Shown here in pieces: positions 1 through 6,906 of a DNA stretch of 8,056 nt. Within the stretch, counting starts at the first letter, position 1, and each line of letters begins with the position of its first letter. Origin of the DNA: Deltaproteobacteria bacterium (lineage in GTDB: Bacteria > Desulfobacterota > Anaeroferrophillalia > Anaeroferrophillales > Tharpellaceae). The notes below the pieces were generated by a model that was not told the DNA's origin, searched no databases, and worked only from the letters and a program-made list of their open reading frames with translations. The DNA is taken from assembly GCA_013153415.1 (NCBI GenBank), contig JAADEO010000110.1, positions 1 to 8,056 of the forward strand, given 5' to 3'. A program made the translations under genes and the position numbers.

Positions 1-16
1 TGTAGAGATAACAAAA

Positions 17-43
17 GACCGAGCAGCACGGTCAGACTCGGTC
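17..43 (+). promoter_or_regulatory. Competing inverted repeats in the leader before the hydrolase gene
   Basis: GACCGAG (17-23) is the exact reverse complement of CTCGGTC (37-43), giving a 7-bp stem with a 13-base loop. The same left arm, GACCG (17-21), also pairs with CGGTC at 29-33 (5 bp, 7-base loop), so the two hairpins exclude each other. The CGGTCA hexamer recurs at 29-34 and 39-44, exactly ten bases apart. No T-run follows, so an intrinsic terminator is unlikely. It could be an operator, an RNA leader structure or chance. No convincing promoter is visible in the first 72 bases. Confidence 0.3.
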
Positions 44-72
44 AAGTCGCAACAAAACAACGAGGTATACAG

Positions 73-1383
73 ATGAACAATGCGTGTAGATTTACCGCCG
101 GTCTGATAGCCGTTCTGCTCTTCCTGTGGCTGGTTGGCAGCAGCAGCGGATGGGCGGCGGAATACGGTTATCCGATCAAGGATCCGATCGCGGCCACGAT
201 CCTCTCCACCCCGCCCCAATACCAGGCCGAACTGCCGGCTAAGATCCGGGTCAAAGAGTACCAGACGATCACCATTTTCCCGGACCGGCAGGTACCGGAT
301 GTCTTCTGGTACAATGCCGAGCTGCGCTACTCCGTCGCCTACCAGGAAAGCAGATCCCCGCTCATCTTCCTGATCGCCGGCACCGGGGCCGGCTACGACT
401 CAGACAAGATGAAACTGCTGCAAAAGGTCTTCTACAAAGCTGGTTTCCATGTCGTCTGCCTGAGTTCGCCGACCCATCCCAACTTCATCGTCGCCGCCTC
501 GAGCAACGGTCTGCCCGGAGACAGCCGGGATGACGCCCGCGACATCTACAACGTCATGGAGAAACTCTGGCAGAGATGCCCCCCGGAGGACAAGGAGCTG
601 GTCAGCAAGTTCTTTCTGGCCGGTTACAGCCTCGGCGGGGCCGAAGCCGCTTTTGTCGCCAAACTCGACGAAGAGAAGAAGGTTTTCAACTTTGCCAAAG
701 TCCTGATGCTCAACCCGCCGGTCAACATCTACGACTCCGCCGTTAAGATCGACAGAATGCTGATCGACAATCTCCCCGGCGGCATCTCCCATTTCAACGA
801 ATTCTACGACAACATCATGCAGAAAATCACCGAGCGCTACGCCAACGGTGATTTTGTCGATCTTTCATACAACTTCTTTTACAACGCCTATAACGAGATA
901 ATCCCCAGTCAGCAGGAGGGCAAGGCGGTCATCGGCATGGCTTTCCGCATCTCCCTGGCCAACCTCATCTTCACCGCCGACGTCATGAGCAACTCCGGTT
1001 ACATCGTGCCCAGAAATCTGAAACTTTTCAAAACCGATTCGCTGACCGACTACTACAAGGTCGCCAGCCATTGCCAAGGTTTCGCCGAGTATGCTGAAAA
1101 CCTCCTCTACCCCTATCATCGCAACAGCGGCGATCCCAATCTCAATTTCCGTAATTATGTCGATCAGAATAGCCTCAGGGCGATCGAGAAATACCTGAAA
1201 AACAGTCCCAAAATCGGTCTTGCCACCAACGCCGACGATTTCATCCTGGCTCCCGGCGATATCGACTATTTCAAAAGGATTTTCGGCTCCCGGGCCAGGA
1301 TCTACCCCCGGGGCGGCCACTGCGGGAACCTGGCTTATAAAGAAAACGTGGCCGATATGATCGATTTTTTCAAAAGTGAATAG
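73..1383 (+). CDS. Exported alpha/beta-hydrolase, paired with mlaA
   Basis: This is a 436-residue secreted serine hydrolase of the alpha/beta-hydrolase fold; the substrate is unknown. The N-terminus is a Sec signal peptide: a short basic start, a hydrophobic core at about 10-22, and a likely cleavage site after Ala28 or Ala29 (GWAA then EYGY), so it should act in the periplasm or outer envelope. An oxyanion-type loop IAGTGAG lies at 101-107. The nucleophile elbow GYSLGG at 184-189 places the catalytic serine at 186. Asp388 or Asp389 is a reasonable acid residue and His416, in GGHCG, the catalytic histidine. The start is supported by GAGGT seven bases upstream of the ATG. The mlaA-type gene begins 12 bases after the stop and its ribosome site overlaps the stop, so the two are almost surely co-transcribed. 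That context suggests a lipase, phospholipase or acyl-ester hydrolase working on envelope lipids, which is inference. The fold is clear; the substrate is not. Confidence 0.85.
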   Translation: MNNACRFTAGLIAVLLFLWLVGSSSGWAAEYGYPIKDPIAATILSTPPQYQAELPAKIRVKEYQTITIFPDRQVPDVFWYNAELRYSVAYQESRSPLIFLIAGTGAGYDSDKMKLLQKVFYKAGFHVVCLSSPTHPNFIVAASSNGLPGDSRDDARDIYNVMEKLWQRCPPEDKELVSKFFLAGYSLGGAEAAFVAKLDEEKKVFNFAKVLMLNPPVNIYDSAVKIDRMLIDNLPGGISHFNEFYDNIMQKITERYANGDFVDLSYNFFYNAYNEIIPSQQEGKAVIGMAFRISLANLIFTADVMSNSGYIVPRNLKLFKTDSLTDYYKVASHCQGFAEYAENLLYPYHRNSGDPNLNFRNYVDQNSLRAIEKYLKNSPKIGLATNADDFILAPGDIDYFKRIFGSRARIYPRGGHCGNLAYKENVADMIDFFKSE

Positions 1384-1395
1384 GGGTAAGCTGCC

Positions 1396-2190
1396 ATGAA
1401 TAATAGAGACAGAAAATCAGTTGCCGGCCTGTTGCTGCCGGTGCTTCTCCTGGCCCTGATCATGACCTCCGGCTGTGCCAACCGTCAGGCGGCCCGCCAT
1501 GATCCCGGGGTTACCATCGAGGAAGCGAGAAAACCGGTCAAGGAGTGTGTCAAGGATGACATGACTTATGCAATCGACGCCTACGATCCCTGGGAGTGTT
1601 TCAACCGGGATATGTATGTCTTCAACTACTATTTCGACAAATACGTCTTCCTGCCGGTGGTCGGGGCCTACGAGTGGATCATGCCGGATTACCTGGAGGA
1701 TCGCATCTCCGGGATTTTCAAGAATTTCAGTGAACTGAAGAACCTGACCAACAACATCCTCCAGTTCAAGCCCAAGCCGACAGCCATTACCACCGGCCGG
1801 GTCCTGGTCAACACGACCATCGGCCTGATCGGCATGTACGATCCCGCCACCGAGATGGGATTGCTGGTTCAGAAAGAGGATTTCGGCCAGACCCTGGGCC
1901 ATTACGGGGTCGGCCCCGGTCCCTACCTGGTGCTGCCGATCTTCGGTCCCTCGACCCTGCGCGATACCGCCGGCCTCGCAGTCGACACCTCCGTGCGGGC
2001 CGCAGCTCTCAACTGGATGACCGACGACCTCACCCATCAGCGCGAGGTCGAAGCGGCGGTCAACCTGACCGAGGCAATCGACACCCGGCACCGGACTCCA
2101 TTCCGTTACTACCAGTCGGGCTCCCCCTTCGAGTATGAATTCATCCGCAAGCTGTACCTGGAGAAACGCAAGCTCGATATCTCAAAATAA
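1396..2190 (+). CDS. mlaA: MlaA/VacJ-family outer-membrane lipoprotein
   Basis: This 264-residue protein is the outer-membrane component of the Mla phospholipid-transport pathway. MlaA of known systems removes misplaced phospholipids from the outer leaflet and passes them to periplasmic MlaC and the inner-membrane MlaFEDB ABC complex. The N-terminus is a lipoprotein signal with lipobox MTSGC, so Cys27 would be lipidated. The +2 residue is Ala, not Asp, which fits outer-membrane sorting by the enterobacterial rule. Family hallmarks are the DPWECFNRDMYVFN block (64-77), the NLTNNILQ region (116-123) and the EDFGQTLGHYGVGPGPYLVLP stretch starting at 161, followed by a GPSTLRD turn at 184-190. 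Length is typical for the family. An AGGGG ribosome site overlaps the stop of the upstream hydrolase. No mlaC, mlaD, mlaE or mlaF homologue is in the window. A strong terminator follows the gene, closing the two-gene unit. Confidence 0.95.
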   Translation: MNNRDRKSVAGLLLPVLLLALIMTSGCANRQAARHDPGVTIEEARKPVKECVKDDMTYAIDAYDPWECFNRDMYVFNYYFDKYVFLPVVGAYEWIMPDYLEDRISGIFKNFSELKNLTNNILQFKPKPTAITTGRVLVNTTIGLIGMYDPATEMGLLVQKEDFGQTLGHYGVGPGPYLVLPIFGPSTLRDTAGLAVDTSVRAAALNWMTDDLTHQREVEAAVNLTEAIDTRHRTPFRYYQSGSPFEYEFIRKLYLEKRKLDISK

Positions 2191-2222
2191 CCGGTTGTAC
2201 CGGAGAGAAAAGAGCGCAGGTA

Positions 2223-2254
2223 AAAAGGCCGACGGGTGACTCCGCCGGCCTTTT
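2223..2254 (+). terminator. Rho-independent terminator after mlaA
   Basis: AAAAGGCCG (2223-2231) is a perfect reverse complement of CGGCCTTTT (2246-2254). After one mismatch the stem continues with CGG/CCG (2233-2235 with 2242-2244) around a six-base loop. A run of four T closes the 3' side. It lies 32 bases after the mlaA stop, where the hydrolase-mlaA transcript should end. The matching A-run on the left would let it act on the other strand too, but no gene arrives from that side. Confidence 0.85.
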
Positions 2255-2274
2255 CGCGGTTCCTTTTCGCGGTT
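2249..2274. repeat. 13-bp perfect tandem duplication at the terminator tail
   Basis: CCTTTTCGCGGTT occurs twice back to back, at 2249-2261 and 2262-2274. The first copy contains the last bases of the terminator stem and its T-run. The second has the same T-run but no stem of its own. It looks like a recent slippage duplication. Confidence 0.85.
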
Positions 2275-2300
2275 GCAGTCCGGCTGCCTGCGTAACGACC

Positions 2301-2329
2301 TTGACGCGCACCCGGAAAAAGTGTAGCAA
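2301..2329 (+). promoter_or_regulatory. Possible sigma-70-like promoter for the tolC-family gene
   Basis: TTGACG (2301-2306) resembles a -35 box. At the ideal 17-base spacing sits TAGCAA (2324-2329), a poor -10 that keeps only three consensus bases. If used, transcription would begin next to the ATG at 2338, making the message nearly leaderless. That would fit the lack of a clear Shine-Dalgarno site there. The -10 is weak enough that this may be chance. Apart from this and the repeat, nothing else is recognisable between 2255 and 2337. Confidence 0.25.
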
Positions 2330-2337
2330 CTTGGGTT

Positions 2338-3738
2338 ATGAAGACCCGGCCCCGGAAATATCTTTTCCGCCTTCTCATGATTGCGGCAGCGGTATTGCCG
2401 CTGTCCTCGACCCTCCCCGGCAGGGCCTGCGCCGCCACGCTACGCTACGACCTCGGGAAATGCCTGGAAATGGCCTTGGAACGGCATCCTAAAATCCAGA
2501 TCGAACATTTCGAGACCGTCAGATCTGAAGCTTTGCGTAAAGCCGCCCGAAGCCGCTTCTTACCCCGGCTCGGGCTCGAATACTCCTATCTCCACCGCGA
2601 TAAGATCAACTCCTACGACATCAACAACTACAGTTTTCCGGCCAACACCAACGACTCTTTCCAGCTCGACATCGCTGTGGTCCAACCTCTGTTCACCGGC
2701 TTCAGCCTGCTCGAAAACTACCGCCTGGCCGAACTCGGCCTCAAGGAATCCCGAACCCGCCAGGAACTGGCCCGGCTCCAGCTCATCTACGAAACCACCA
2801 GCGCCTATTTCGCTTACCTGAAACAGCTCAGGTTCGCGGCCACCGCGGCCCGGTCCGTAGCCCGTCTCGAAGCCCAGGCCCATGACGCTAAGCTCTTTTA
2901 CGACAGCAACCTGATTCCACTGAATGAACTGCTCTACTCCAAGGTCAAGCTGAGCCAGGCCCGGCAGCGCCGACGCCGGATCGAAACCCGGGTCAAACTG
3001 GCCCGTTCGCGCCTGGCGCTGCTGATGCAACTCGACCGGGATCGCGAATTCACGGTTGTCGACCACCCGGTTCTCGAAAAGATCGGTTTCACCTTGGCCC
3101 GGGCCTCCGCCGTAGCCCGGACCAGGCGCCCGGAACTGCGCCTCGCCAACTACGCCGTCAGTTCGGCCGGCCACCGCATCAAGCTCGCCCAAAGCGAATT
3201 CTACCCGGCTGTCTCTCTGAAAATCGCCCACTCCCGGATGGGAGACCGGTGGGATGTCGGCGGCGACGGCATTACCTCGACGCCCCACAACACCTATATC
3301 GGCGTCAACGCCCGCTGGCAGATCTGGGAGTGGGGCCGCCGCCGGGAAATGGTAAACAGTGCCCGGGCCGAGGAGGAGAAGGCCCGCCAGGCGCTGAAAG
3401 AAGCTGCCGACAAGATCTCTCTCGAAGTCAAGGAGAACTTCGAAAACGCCCTGACTTCATACCGGAATATCGAAACCGCGAAAGAGGAGCTCGAATTGAG
3501 CCGGGAGAATTACCGGGTCACCAAGTTGCGTTTCCAGAACCAGTTGGCCACCGCCACCGACCTGCTCGACGCCCAGGCCGCCCTGACTCAGGCCGAAGCC
3601 GCCTACGACAATGCCGTCTACGACTACAACATCCAGCTCGCCGCCCTGGCCCGGGCCGCCGGGGTCGAAAAATGGACGCAGATCACCACCGCCACCACCT
3701 CCCCGGTGAGCGAAAAACGAACCTCCGCAGACCGTTAA
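2338..3738 (+). CDS. TolC-family outer-membrane channel protein
   Basis: This 466-residue outer-membrane efflux protein would trimerise into a barrel and a long periplasmic alpha-tunnel, serving as the exit duct for a tripartite efflux pump or type I secretion system. A signal peptide is clear: basic MKTRPRK, a hydrophobic core at about 9-25, and a predicted cut after the ACA near residue 32. The mature part shows the two-fold repeat of the family. Each half starts with strand-forming sequence (RFLPRLGLEYSYL and EFYPAVSLKIAHS) and then enters long heptad-like helices rich in Ala, Leu, Arg and Glu. The AVVQPLFTGF and NARWQIWEWG motifs mark the second strand of each half. Helix ends carry the usual asparagine-rich turns (DSNLIPLNELLYSKVKLSQA; NQLATATDLLDAQAALTQA). 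The ATG is the only start that keeps the signal peptide; an in-frame TGA at 2302-2304 blocks extension, and no good ribosome site precedes it. No membrane-fusion or pump gene is adjacent, so the transported substrate is unknown. Its stop lies six bases from that of the convergent glycosyltransferase. Confidence 0.92.
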   Translation: MKTRPRKYLFRLLMIAAAVLPLSSTLPGRACAATLRYDLGKCLEMALERHPKIQIEHFETVRSEALRKAARSRFLPRLGLEYSYLHRDKINSYDINNYSFPANTNDSFQLDIAVVQPLFTGFSLLENYRLAELGLKESRTRQELARLQLIYETTSAYFAYLKQLRFAATAARSVARLEAQAHDAKLFYDSNLIPLNELLYSKVKLSQARQRRRRIETRVKLARSRLALLMQLDRDREFTVVDHPVLEKIGFTLARASAVARTRRPELRLANYAVSSAGHRIKLAQSEFYPAVSLKIAHSRMGDRWDVGGDGITSTPHNTYIGVNARWQIWEWGRRREMVNSARAEEEKARQALKEAADKISLEVKENFENALTSYRNIETAKEELELSRENYRVTKLRFQNQLATATDLLDAQAALTQAEAAYDNAVYDYNIQLAALARAAGVEKWTQITTATTSPVSEKRTSADR

Positions 3739-3744
3739 TAACGA

Positions 3745-4596
3745 TCAACAATCCTCCGGCCTCACACCAAGCCGTTCAATCTCCAACTCCAGGCGGCGCA
3801 CCTCATCCAGGCGACCGCGTTTACGGCAGCCGTTCAGATAGATCCGGCATTTCCGCTCCAGTATGGCCCGGGCTTCGACGCTCTGGGAGGGAGTCAGGAG
3901 AGAGGTGCTGAGCAGTTTGATCAGGGAGCGGATCCGGTAACGATCGAGCGCCGGGACGGTGCGGGAGAGCTGGTCGGCATGACCGCCGTGCTTGATGACC
4001 AGGGGTTCGGGCAGGAGCCCTACGGGAAAACGGCAGGCAGCCCGCAACCAGAGATCATAATCCTCGCAGGCGGGCAGTCTTTCATCGAAAAGACCGACCT
4101 CGGCGAAGAAGCGGCGCCGCATCATCACTGCCGAAGGACTGACGACACATAGCGGCAGGCAGGCGGAAAAAATCCGGCCGGAGGGCTTGCGGTGATGCCG
4201 ACAGGGATTGACCCGGCGGCCGTTGCGGATCCAGATTTCGTCGGTCTGGGAAATCAGCAGCTCCGGCCGCTCCTGCATCCAGGCCACCTGGCGGGCGGTC
4301 TTTTCCGGCCGCCAGAGATCATCGGAATCGAGAAAAGCGACGAAGGCGCCGCGACTCAGTTCGAAACCGCGGTTCCGGGCGTAGCTGACCCCCCGGTTGC
4401 GGGGCAGCGCCAGAATCTTCACCCGTCCGCCGAACTCCCTTCTGATCCGGTCGGCGCCACCGTCGCCGGAACCATCATCGACCACAATGATCTCGAGATT
4501 TTTCCAGGTCTGGTCGAGTACCGAAGCTACCGCCGCCGAGAGGCGGCGGGCCCGATTGTAGACCGGGATGACGACACTGACCAGCGGCTTCCTCAT
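3745..4596 (-). CDS. Family 2 (GT-A fold) glycosyltransferase
   Basis: This 283-residue glycosyltransferase probably adds a sugar from a nucleotide-sugar donor to a cell-surface glycan or lipid carrier. The GT2 signature runs through the first half: VSVVIPVYNRA (6-16), SVLDQTWKNLEIIVVDDGS (25-43) with the donor-binding Asp pair at 40-41, NRGVSYARNRG (67-77), and the metal-binding DSD at 90-92. Catalytic-base motif ACEDYDLWLR (176-185) follows. No membrane segment is seen, so it should be cytosolic or peripheral. The C-terminal 75 residues are basic and helical and carry no named domain. The start is three bases after the aminopeptidase stop, with only a weak AGGT ahead of it, so expression probably depends on translational coupling. 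Donor and acceptor cannot be read from sequence. No other polysaccharide gene is in the window, which makes its role unclear. Confidence 0.9.
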   Translation of the reverse strand: MRKPLVSVVIPVYNRARRLSAAVASVLDQTWKNLEIIVVDDGSGDGGADRIRREFGGRVKILALPRNRGVSYARNRGFELSRGAFVAFLDSDDLWRPEKTARQVAWMQERPELLISQTDEIWIRNGRRVNPCRHHRKPSGRIFSACLPLCVVSPSAVMMRRRFFAEVGLFDERLPACEDYDLWLRAACRFPVGLLPEPLVIKHGGHADQLSRTVPALDRYRIRSLIKLLSTSLLTPSQSVEARAILERKCRIYLNGCRKRGRLDEVRRLELEIERLGVRPEDC

Positions 4597-4599
4597 GAC

Positions 4600-6072
4600 C
4601 TAGAGGTTCTTGACCAGGCCGGCCAGGATACGGGCCCCGAAACCGGTGGCCCCGGGAGCGAAATATTTCCATTTCTTGCCCGGGAAGGCGGGCCCGGCGA
4701 TATCCAAGTGGGCCCAGGCGATCTCCTGCGGAACGAACTCGCCGAGAAAGAGCGCCGCCGTGATGGTGCCACCGAAGGGTGCGGAACTGATATTCGCGAT
4801 ATCGGCAAAATCGGATTTCATGTCCTCGAGATAGGCCTCTTCGAAAGGTAGTTCCCAGAGGATCTCGCCGCTCTCCTCGCCGGCCTTGATAAGCCGTTCG
4901 ATGAGGTCGCGATCACGCCCGAGAACCGCGGCCAGCTGAATGCCCAGCGCCACCCGGCAGGCCCCGGTCAGGGTGGCGGCATCGACCATCAGGTCGGGTT
5001 TCAGCGCGGCCCCGACCTGCAGGGCGTCGGCCAGAACCAACCGGCCTTCGGCATCGGTATTCTTGACCTCCACCGATTTGCCGTTCTTCATGATAATCAC
5101 ATCACCCGGCCTCTGGGCCCCGCCATCCGGCATATTCTCGGCCAGGGCTAGAATCCCGGTAACCCGGACCCGGGCTCCGAGCCGGCCGATAATCTCCAGA
5201 GCCCCGAGAACCGCGGCAGCCCCGGCCATATCGGATTTCATGTCCATCATCGAGGCTCCCGGTTTCAACGACAGTCCTCCGGAATCGAAGGTGATTCCCT
5301 TGCCCACCAGGACCACGTGCCGGAGATCGTCGCCGCCGTTTTCGGGTTCGTAGGTCAGGGTCACCAGGCGTGGCGGCCGGCGGCTGCCGCGGCCGACGGC
5401 CAGCAGACCGTTGCAACCCTCTTCATGCAGGCGGTTCTCGTCCCAGACATCGATTTTGAGACCGCACTCGGCGGCACTTTTCAAGGCCTCGCCGGCGAAC
5501 TCTTCGGGACCCAGAAAGGCCGGCGGATGGTTGACCAGATCCCGGACCCGGTTGACGCACAGGCAGACCGTCTCGATACGCTGCAACTCCGCGCTCAGAA
5601 CCTCGGGATCAAGATCACCGGCAACCAGAATGACCTCGGGCGTAAACCCGTCAGCGGCTTTCTCCGGATCCTTTCTTTTGAAACGTTCGTAAGCATAGGC
5701 CCCGAGGATCACACCCTCCAGGGCTTTTTTATGAAAACCGGCCGCCCCGTCTCCGTCGAGAACCAGAACCAGGGGAGATATTTGCAAAGATTTGGCCTGG
5801 TTGAAACCCTCGAGAGCGGCGCATTTGACCGCTTCCCAGACATTGAGCCGCTTGAACTGGGTCAGCGGCACGAAAAGATCCCCGGCTTCCAGTTCGGCAC
5901 CGCCCAGGAAAAGGCTTTTATCGAGTTTCCGCTGACGGTAGACTTCAAGTTTCTCATCCCGTCCGGACCCGGCCCGGAAAAACGCACGCTCATCGGCAAG
6001 AAAAAAGGTTTTAAGCCCGGGCCCGTCGGCCGGCCAGCTTTTCTCCACCCGCCACTTGATTCTTTCAGCCAT
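4600..6072 (-). CDS. pepA: M17 leucyl aminopeptidase (cytosol aminopeptidase)
   Basis: This 490-residue di-metal enzyme removes N-terminal residues, typically leucine, from peptides in the cytoplasm; family members form hexamers. The N-terminal macro-like domain covers about 1-160. The C-terminal catalytic domain begins near NHPPAFLGPEEFA (191-203 if counted from the upstream GTG). Numbered from the ATG at 6072, the catalytic core is KGITFDSGG at 258-266 (metal ligands Lys258, Asp263), the second active-site lysine near 270 in SLKPG, Asp281 in MKSDMAG, and the M17 hallmark NTDAEGRL at 338-345 (Asp340, Glu342, catalytic Arg344). All ligands are present, so it should be active. Start choice: an in-frame GTG at 6081 would add three residues, but it lies inside the Shine-Dalgarno GAGGTGA (6084-6078), which sits five bases before the ATG at 6072; I therefore take the ATG. 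No signal peptide is seen. It lies 84 bases after the livF-like gene and three bases before the glycosyltransferase, in the same orientation. Members of this family can also bind DNA, which cannot be judged here. Confidence 0.95.
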   Translation of the reverse strand: MAERIKWRVEKSWPADGPGLKTFFLADERAFFRAGSGRDEKLEVYRQRKLDKSLFLGGAELEAGDLFVPLTQFKRLNVWEAVKCAALEGFNQAKSLQISPLVLVLDGDGAAGFHKKALEGVILGAYAYERFKRKDPEKAADGFTPEVILVAGDLDPEVLSAELQRIETVCLCVNRVRDLVNHPPAFLGPEEFAGEALKSAAECGLKIDVWDENRLHEEGCNGLLAVGRGSRRPPRLVTLTYEPENGGDDLRHVVLVGKGITFDSGGLSLKPGASMMDMKSDMAGAAAVLGALEIIGRLGARVRVTGILALAENMPDGGAQRPGDVIIMKNGKSVEVKNTDAEGRLVLADALQVGAALKPDLMVDAATLTGACRVALGIQLAAVLGRDRDLIERLIKAGEESGEILWELPFEEAYLEDMKSDFADIANISSAPFGGTITAALFLGEFVPQEIAWAHLDIAGPAFPGKKWKYFAPGATGFGARILAGLVKNL

Positions 6073-6077
6073 TACTC

Positions 6078-6084
6078 TCACCTC
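6078..6084 (-). promoter_or_regulatory. Shine-Dalgarno site that fixes the pepA start
   Basis: Read on the minus strand this is GAGGTGA, a seven-base match to the anti-Shine-Dalgarno sequence, five bases before ATG 6072-6070. The alternative GTG start (6081-6079) is contained in it, which rules that start out in practice. Confidence 0.8.
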
Positions 6085-6102
6085 GGTTGTTCGCTAAGAT
6101 TT

Positions 6103-6140
6103 ACGGGCCGCGCCTGCGAAACCGCGACTGCGCGACCCGT
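6103..6140 (-). promoter_or_regulatory. GC-rich hairpin in the livF-pepA gap
   Basis: ACGGG-c-CGCGC (6103-6113) pairs with GCGCG-a-CCCGT (6130-6140): ten pairs with one internal mismatch and a 16-base loop that can fold further (GCG/CGC). No T-run follows on the minus strand, so it is not a classic terminator. It could be a transcript-processing or stabilising stem, an attenuator-like element, or an operator. Overlapping it is an imperfect direct repeat (CGCGCCTGCG at 6109 and CGCGACTGCG at 6123, period 14). Confidence 0.4.
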
Positions 6141-6156
6141 TGTCGACAGGAGACGA

Positions 6157-6906
6157 CTATTCATCCAAATAGATCCTTCTGACCTGCTCATTCCGCAGGA
6201 GTTCGGCCGCCGGGGCCGCGAAAACGATCTTTCCCTCCTCCATGACATAGCCGTAATCAGCCAGGTTGAGGGCAGCGTGGGAATTCTGCTCGACGAGCAG
6301 AATGGTTATGCCCTCACCGGCGATCTTTTCGATGATGGCGAAGATTTTCTCAGTCAGCAGCGGCGCCAGTCCCTGTACCGGCTCATCCAGCAACAAGACT
6401 CTGGGCCGCGACATCAGGGCCCGGCCCAGGGCCAGCATTCGCTGCCCGTAGTCCGGCAACAGGCCGCCGGGCTCCCGACGATGTCGGGCCAGGAGCGGAA
6501 AAAGCTCGTACACCATCTCCAGATCATGGGCTACGGCAATCCGGTCGCGGCGTACGTAAGCACCCATCGCCAGATTCTCGGCGACCGTGAAAGCGGGAAA
6601 GATGCGCTGTCCCTCCGGCACCTGGCAGAGACCGGCTCGAACGATATCCTCCGGAGAGCGACCGGCCAGGAGCGCATCCCGATAGACGACCTTGCCACGC
6701 CGGTAAGGAAGCAGGCCGCTGATGACCATCAGCGTGGTCGATTTCCCGGACCCACTGCTGCCGATCAGGGTCCGGATCTCCCCCTCATAAAGTTCCAGGC
6801 CGATACCCTTGAGGACTTCGACACTGCCGTAACCGGCATGGATGTTTTCAAGTTTCAGCAGTGGCATGCCGGGCTCCAAGGCAGGCTTCGATAACTCCGG
6901 GGTCAT
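6157..6906 (-). CDS. livF: LivF-type ABC ATPase with a degenerate signature motif
   Basis: This 249-residue nucleotide-binding subunit belongs to the branched-chain amino-acid/HAAT ABC family. Seen in order: Walker A GSSGSGKST (49-57), Q-loop region CQVPEGQRIFP (94-104, the LivF hallmark VPEG.R.FP), Walker B VLLLDEP (170-176, catalytic Glu175), D-loop VQGLAP (177-182), and switch region LLVEQN (203-208) with Gln in the usual His place, as is normal for LivF. The ABC signature is abnormal. Family members have LSGGEQQMLAIGRAL; here the aligned residues 150-155 read LPDYGQ before RMLALGRAL, replacing the Ser and both Gly that contact ATP. Walker A is also GSSGSGKST where LivF usually has GANGAGKTT. 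The start at 6906 has GGAGG nine bases upstream. An internal ATG at 6867 (residue 14, MPLLKLENIHAGYG, the usual LivF beginning) has GGAG six bases upstream, and either may be used. The gene overlaps the livG-like gene by 59 or 20 bases, so the two are translationally coupled. Assignment to LivF is firm; normal ATPase activity is not. Confidence 0.88.
   Translation of the reverse strand: MTPELSKPALEPGMPLLKLENIHAGYGSVEVLKGIGLELYEGEIRTLIGSSGSGKSTTLMVISGLLPYRRGKVVYRDALLAGRSPEDIVRAGLCQVPEGQRIFPAFTVAENLAMGAYVRRDRIAVAHDLEMVYELFPLLARHRREPGGLLPDYGQRMLALGRALMSRPRVLLLDEPVQGLAPLLTEKIFAIIEKIAGEGITILLVEQNSHAALNLADYGYVMEEGKIVFAAPAAELLRNEQVRRIYLDE

Noticed and set aside
2560..3288. 242-codon minus-strand frame inside the tolC-family gene
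   Set aside because: The plus-strand gene has a full signal peptide and repeated TolC-type structure; the antisense frame shows only low-complexity Gly/Val/Glu-rich sequence.
4192..4851. 219-codon plus-strand frame across the pepA/glycosyltransferase junction
   Set aside because: It is antisense to the GT2 core and the pepA C-terminus, has Gly/Pro/Asp-rich composition typical of a shadow frame, and no ribosome site that stands out.
5317..6894. 525-codon open frame on the plus strand
   Set aside because: It lies wholly antisense to pepA and livF, both unmistakable by motifs, and has no recognisable domain. Long antisense frames are common in GC-rich DNA.
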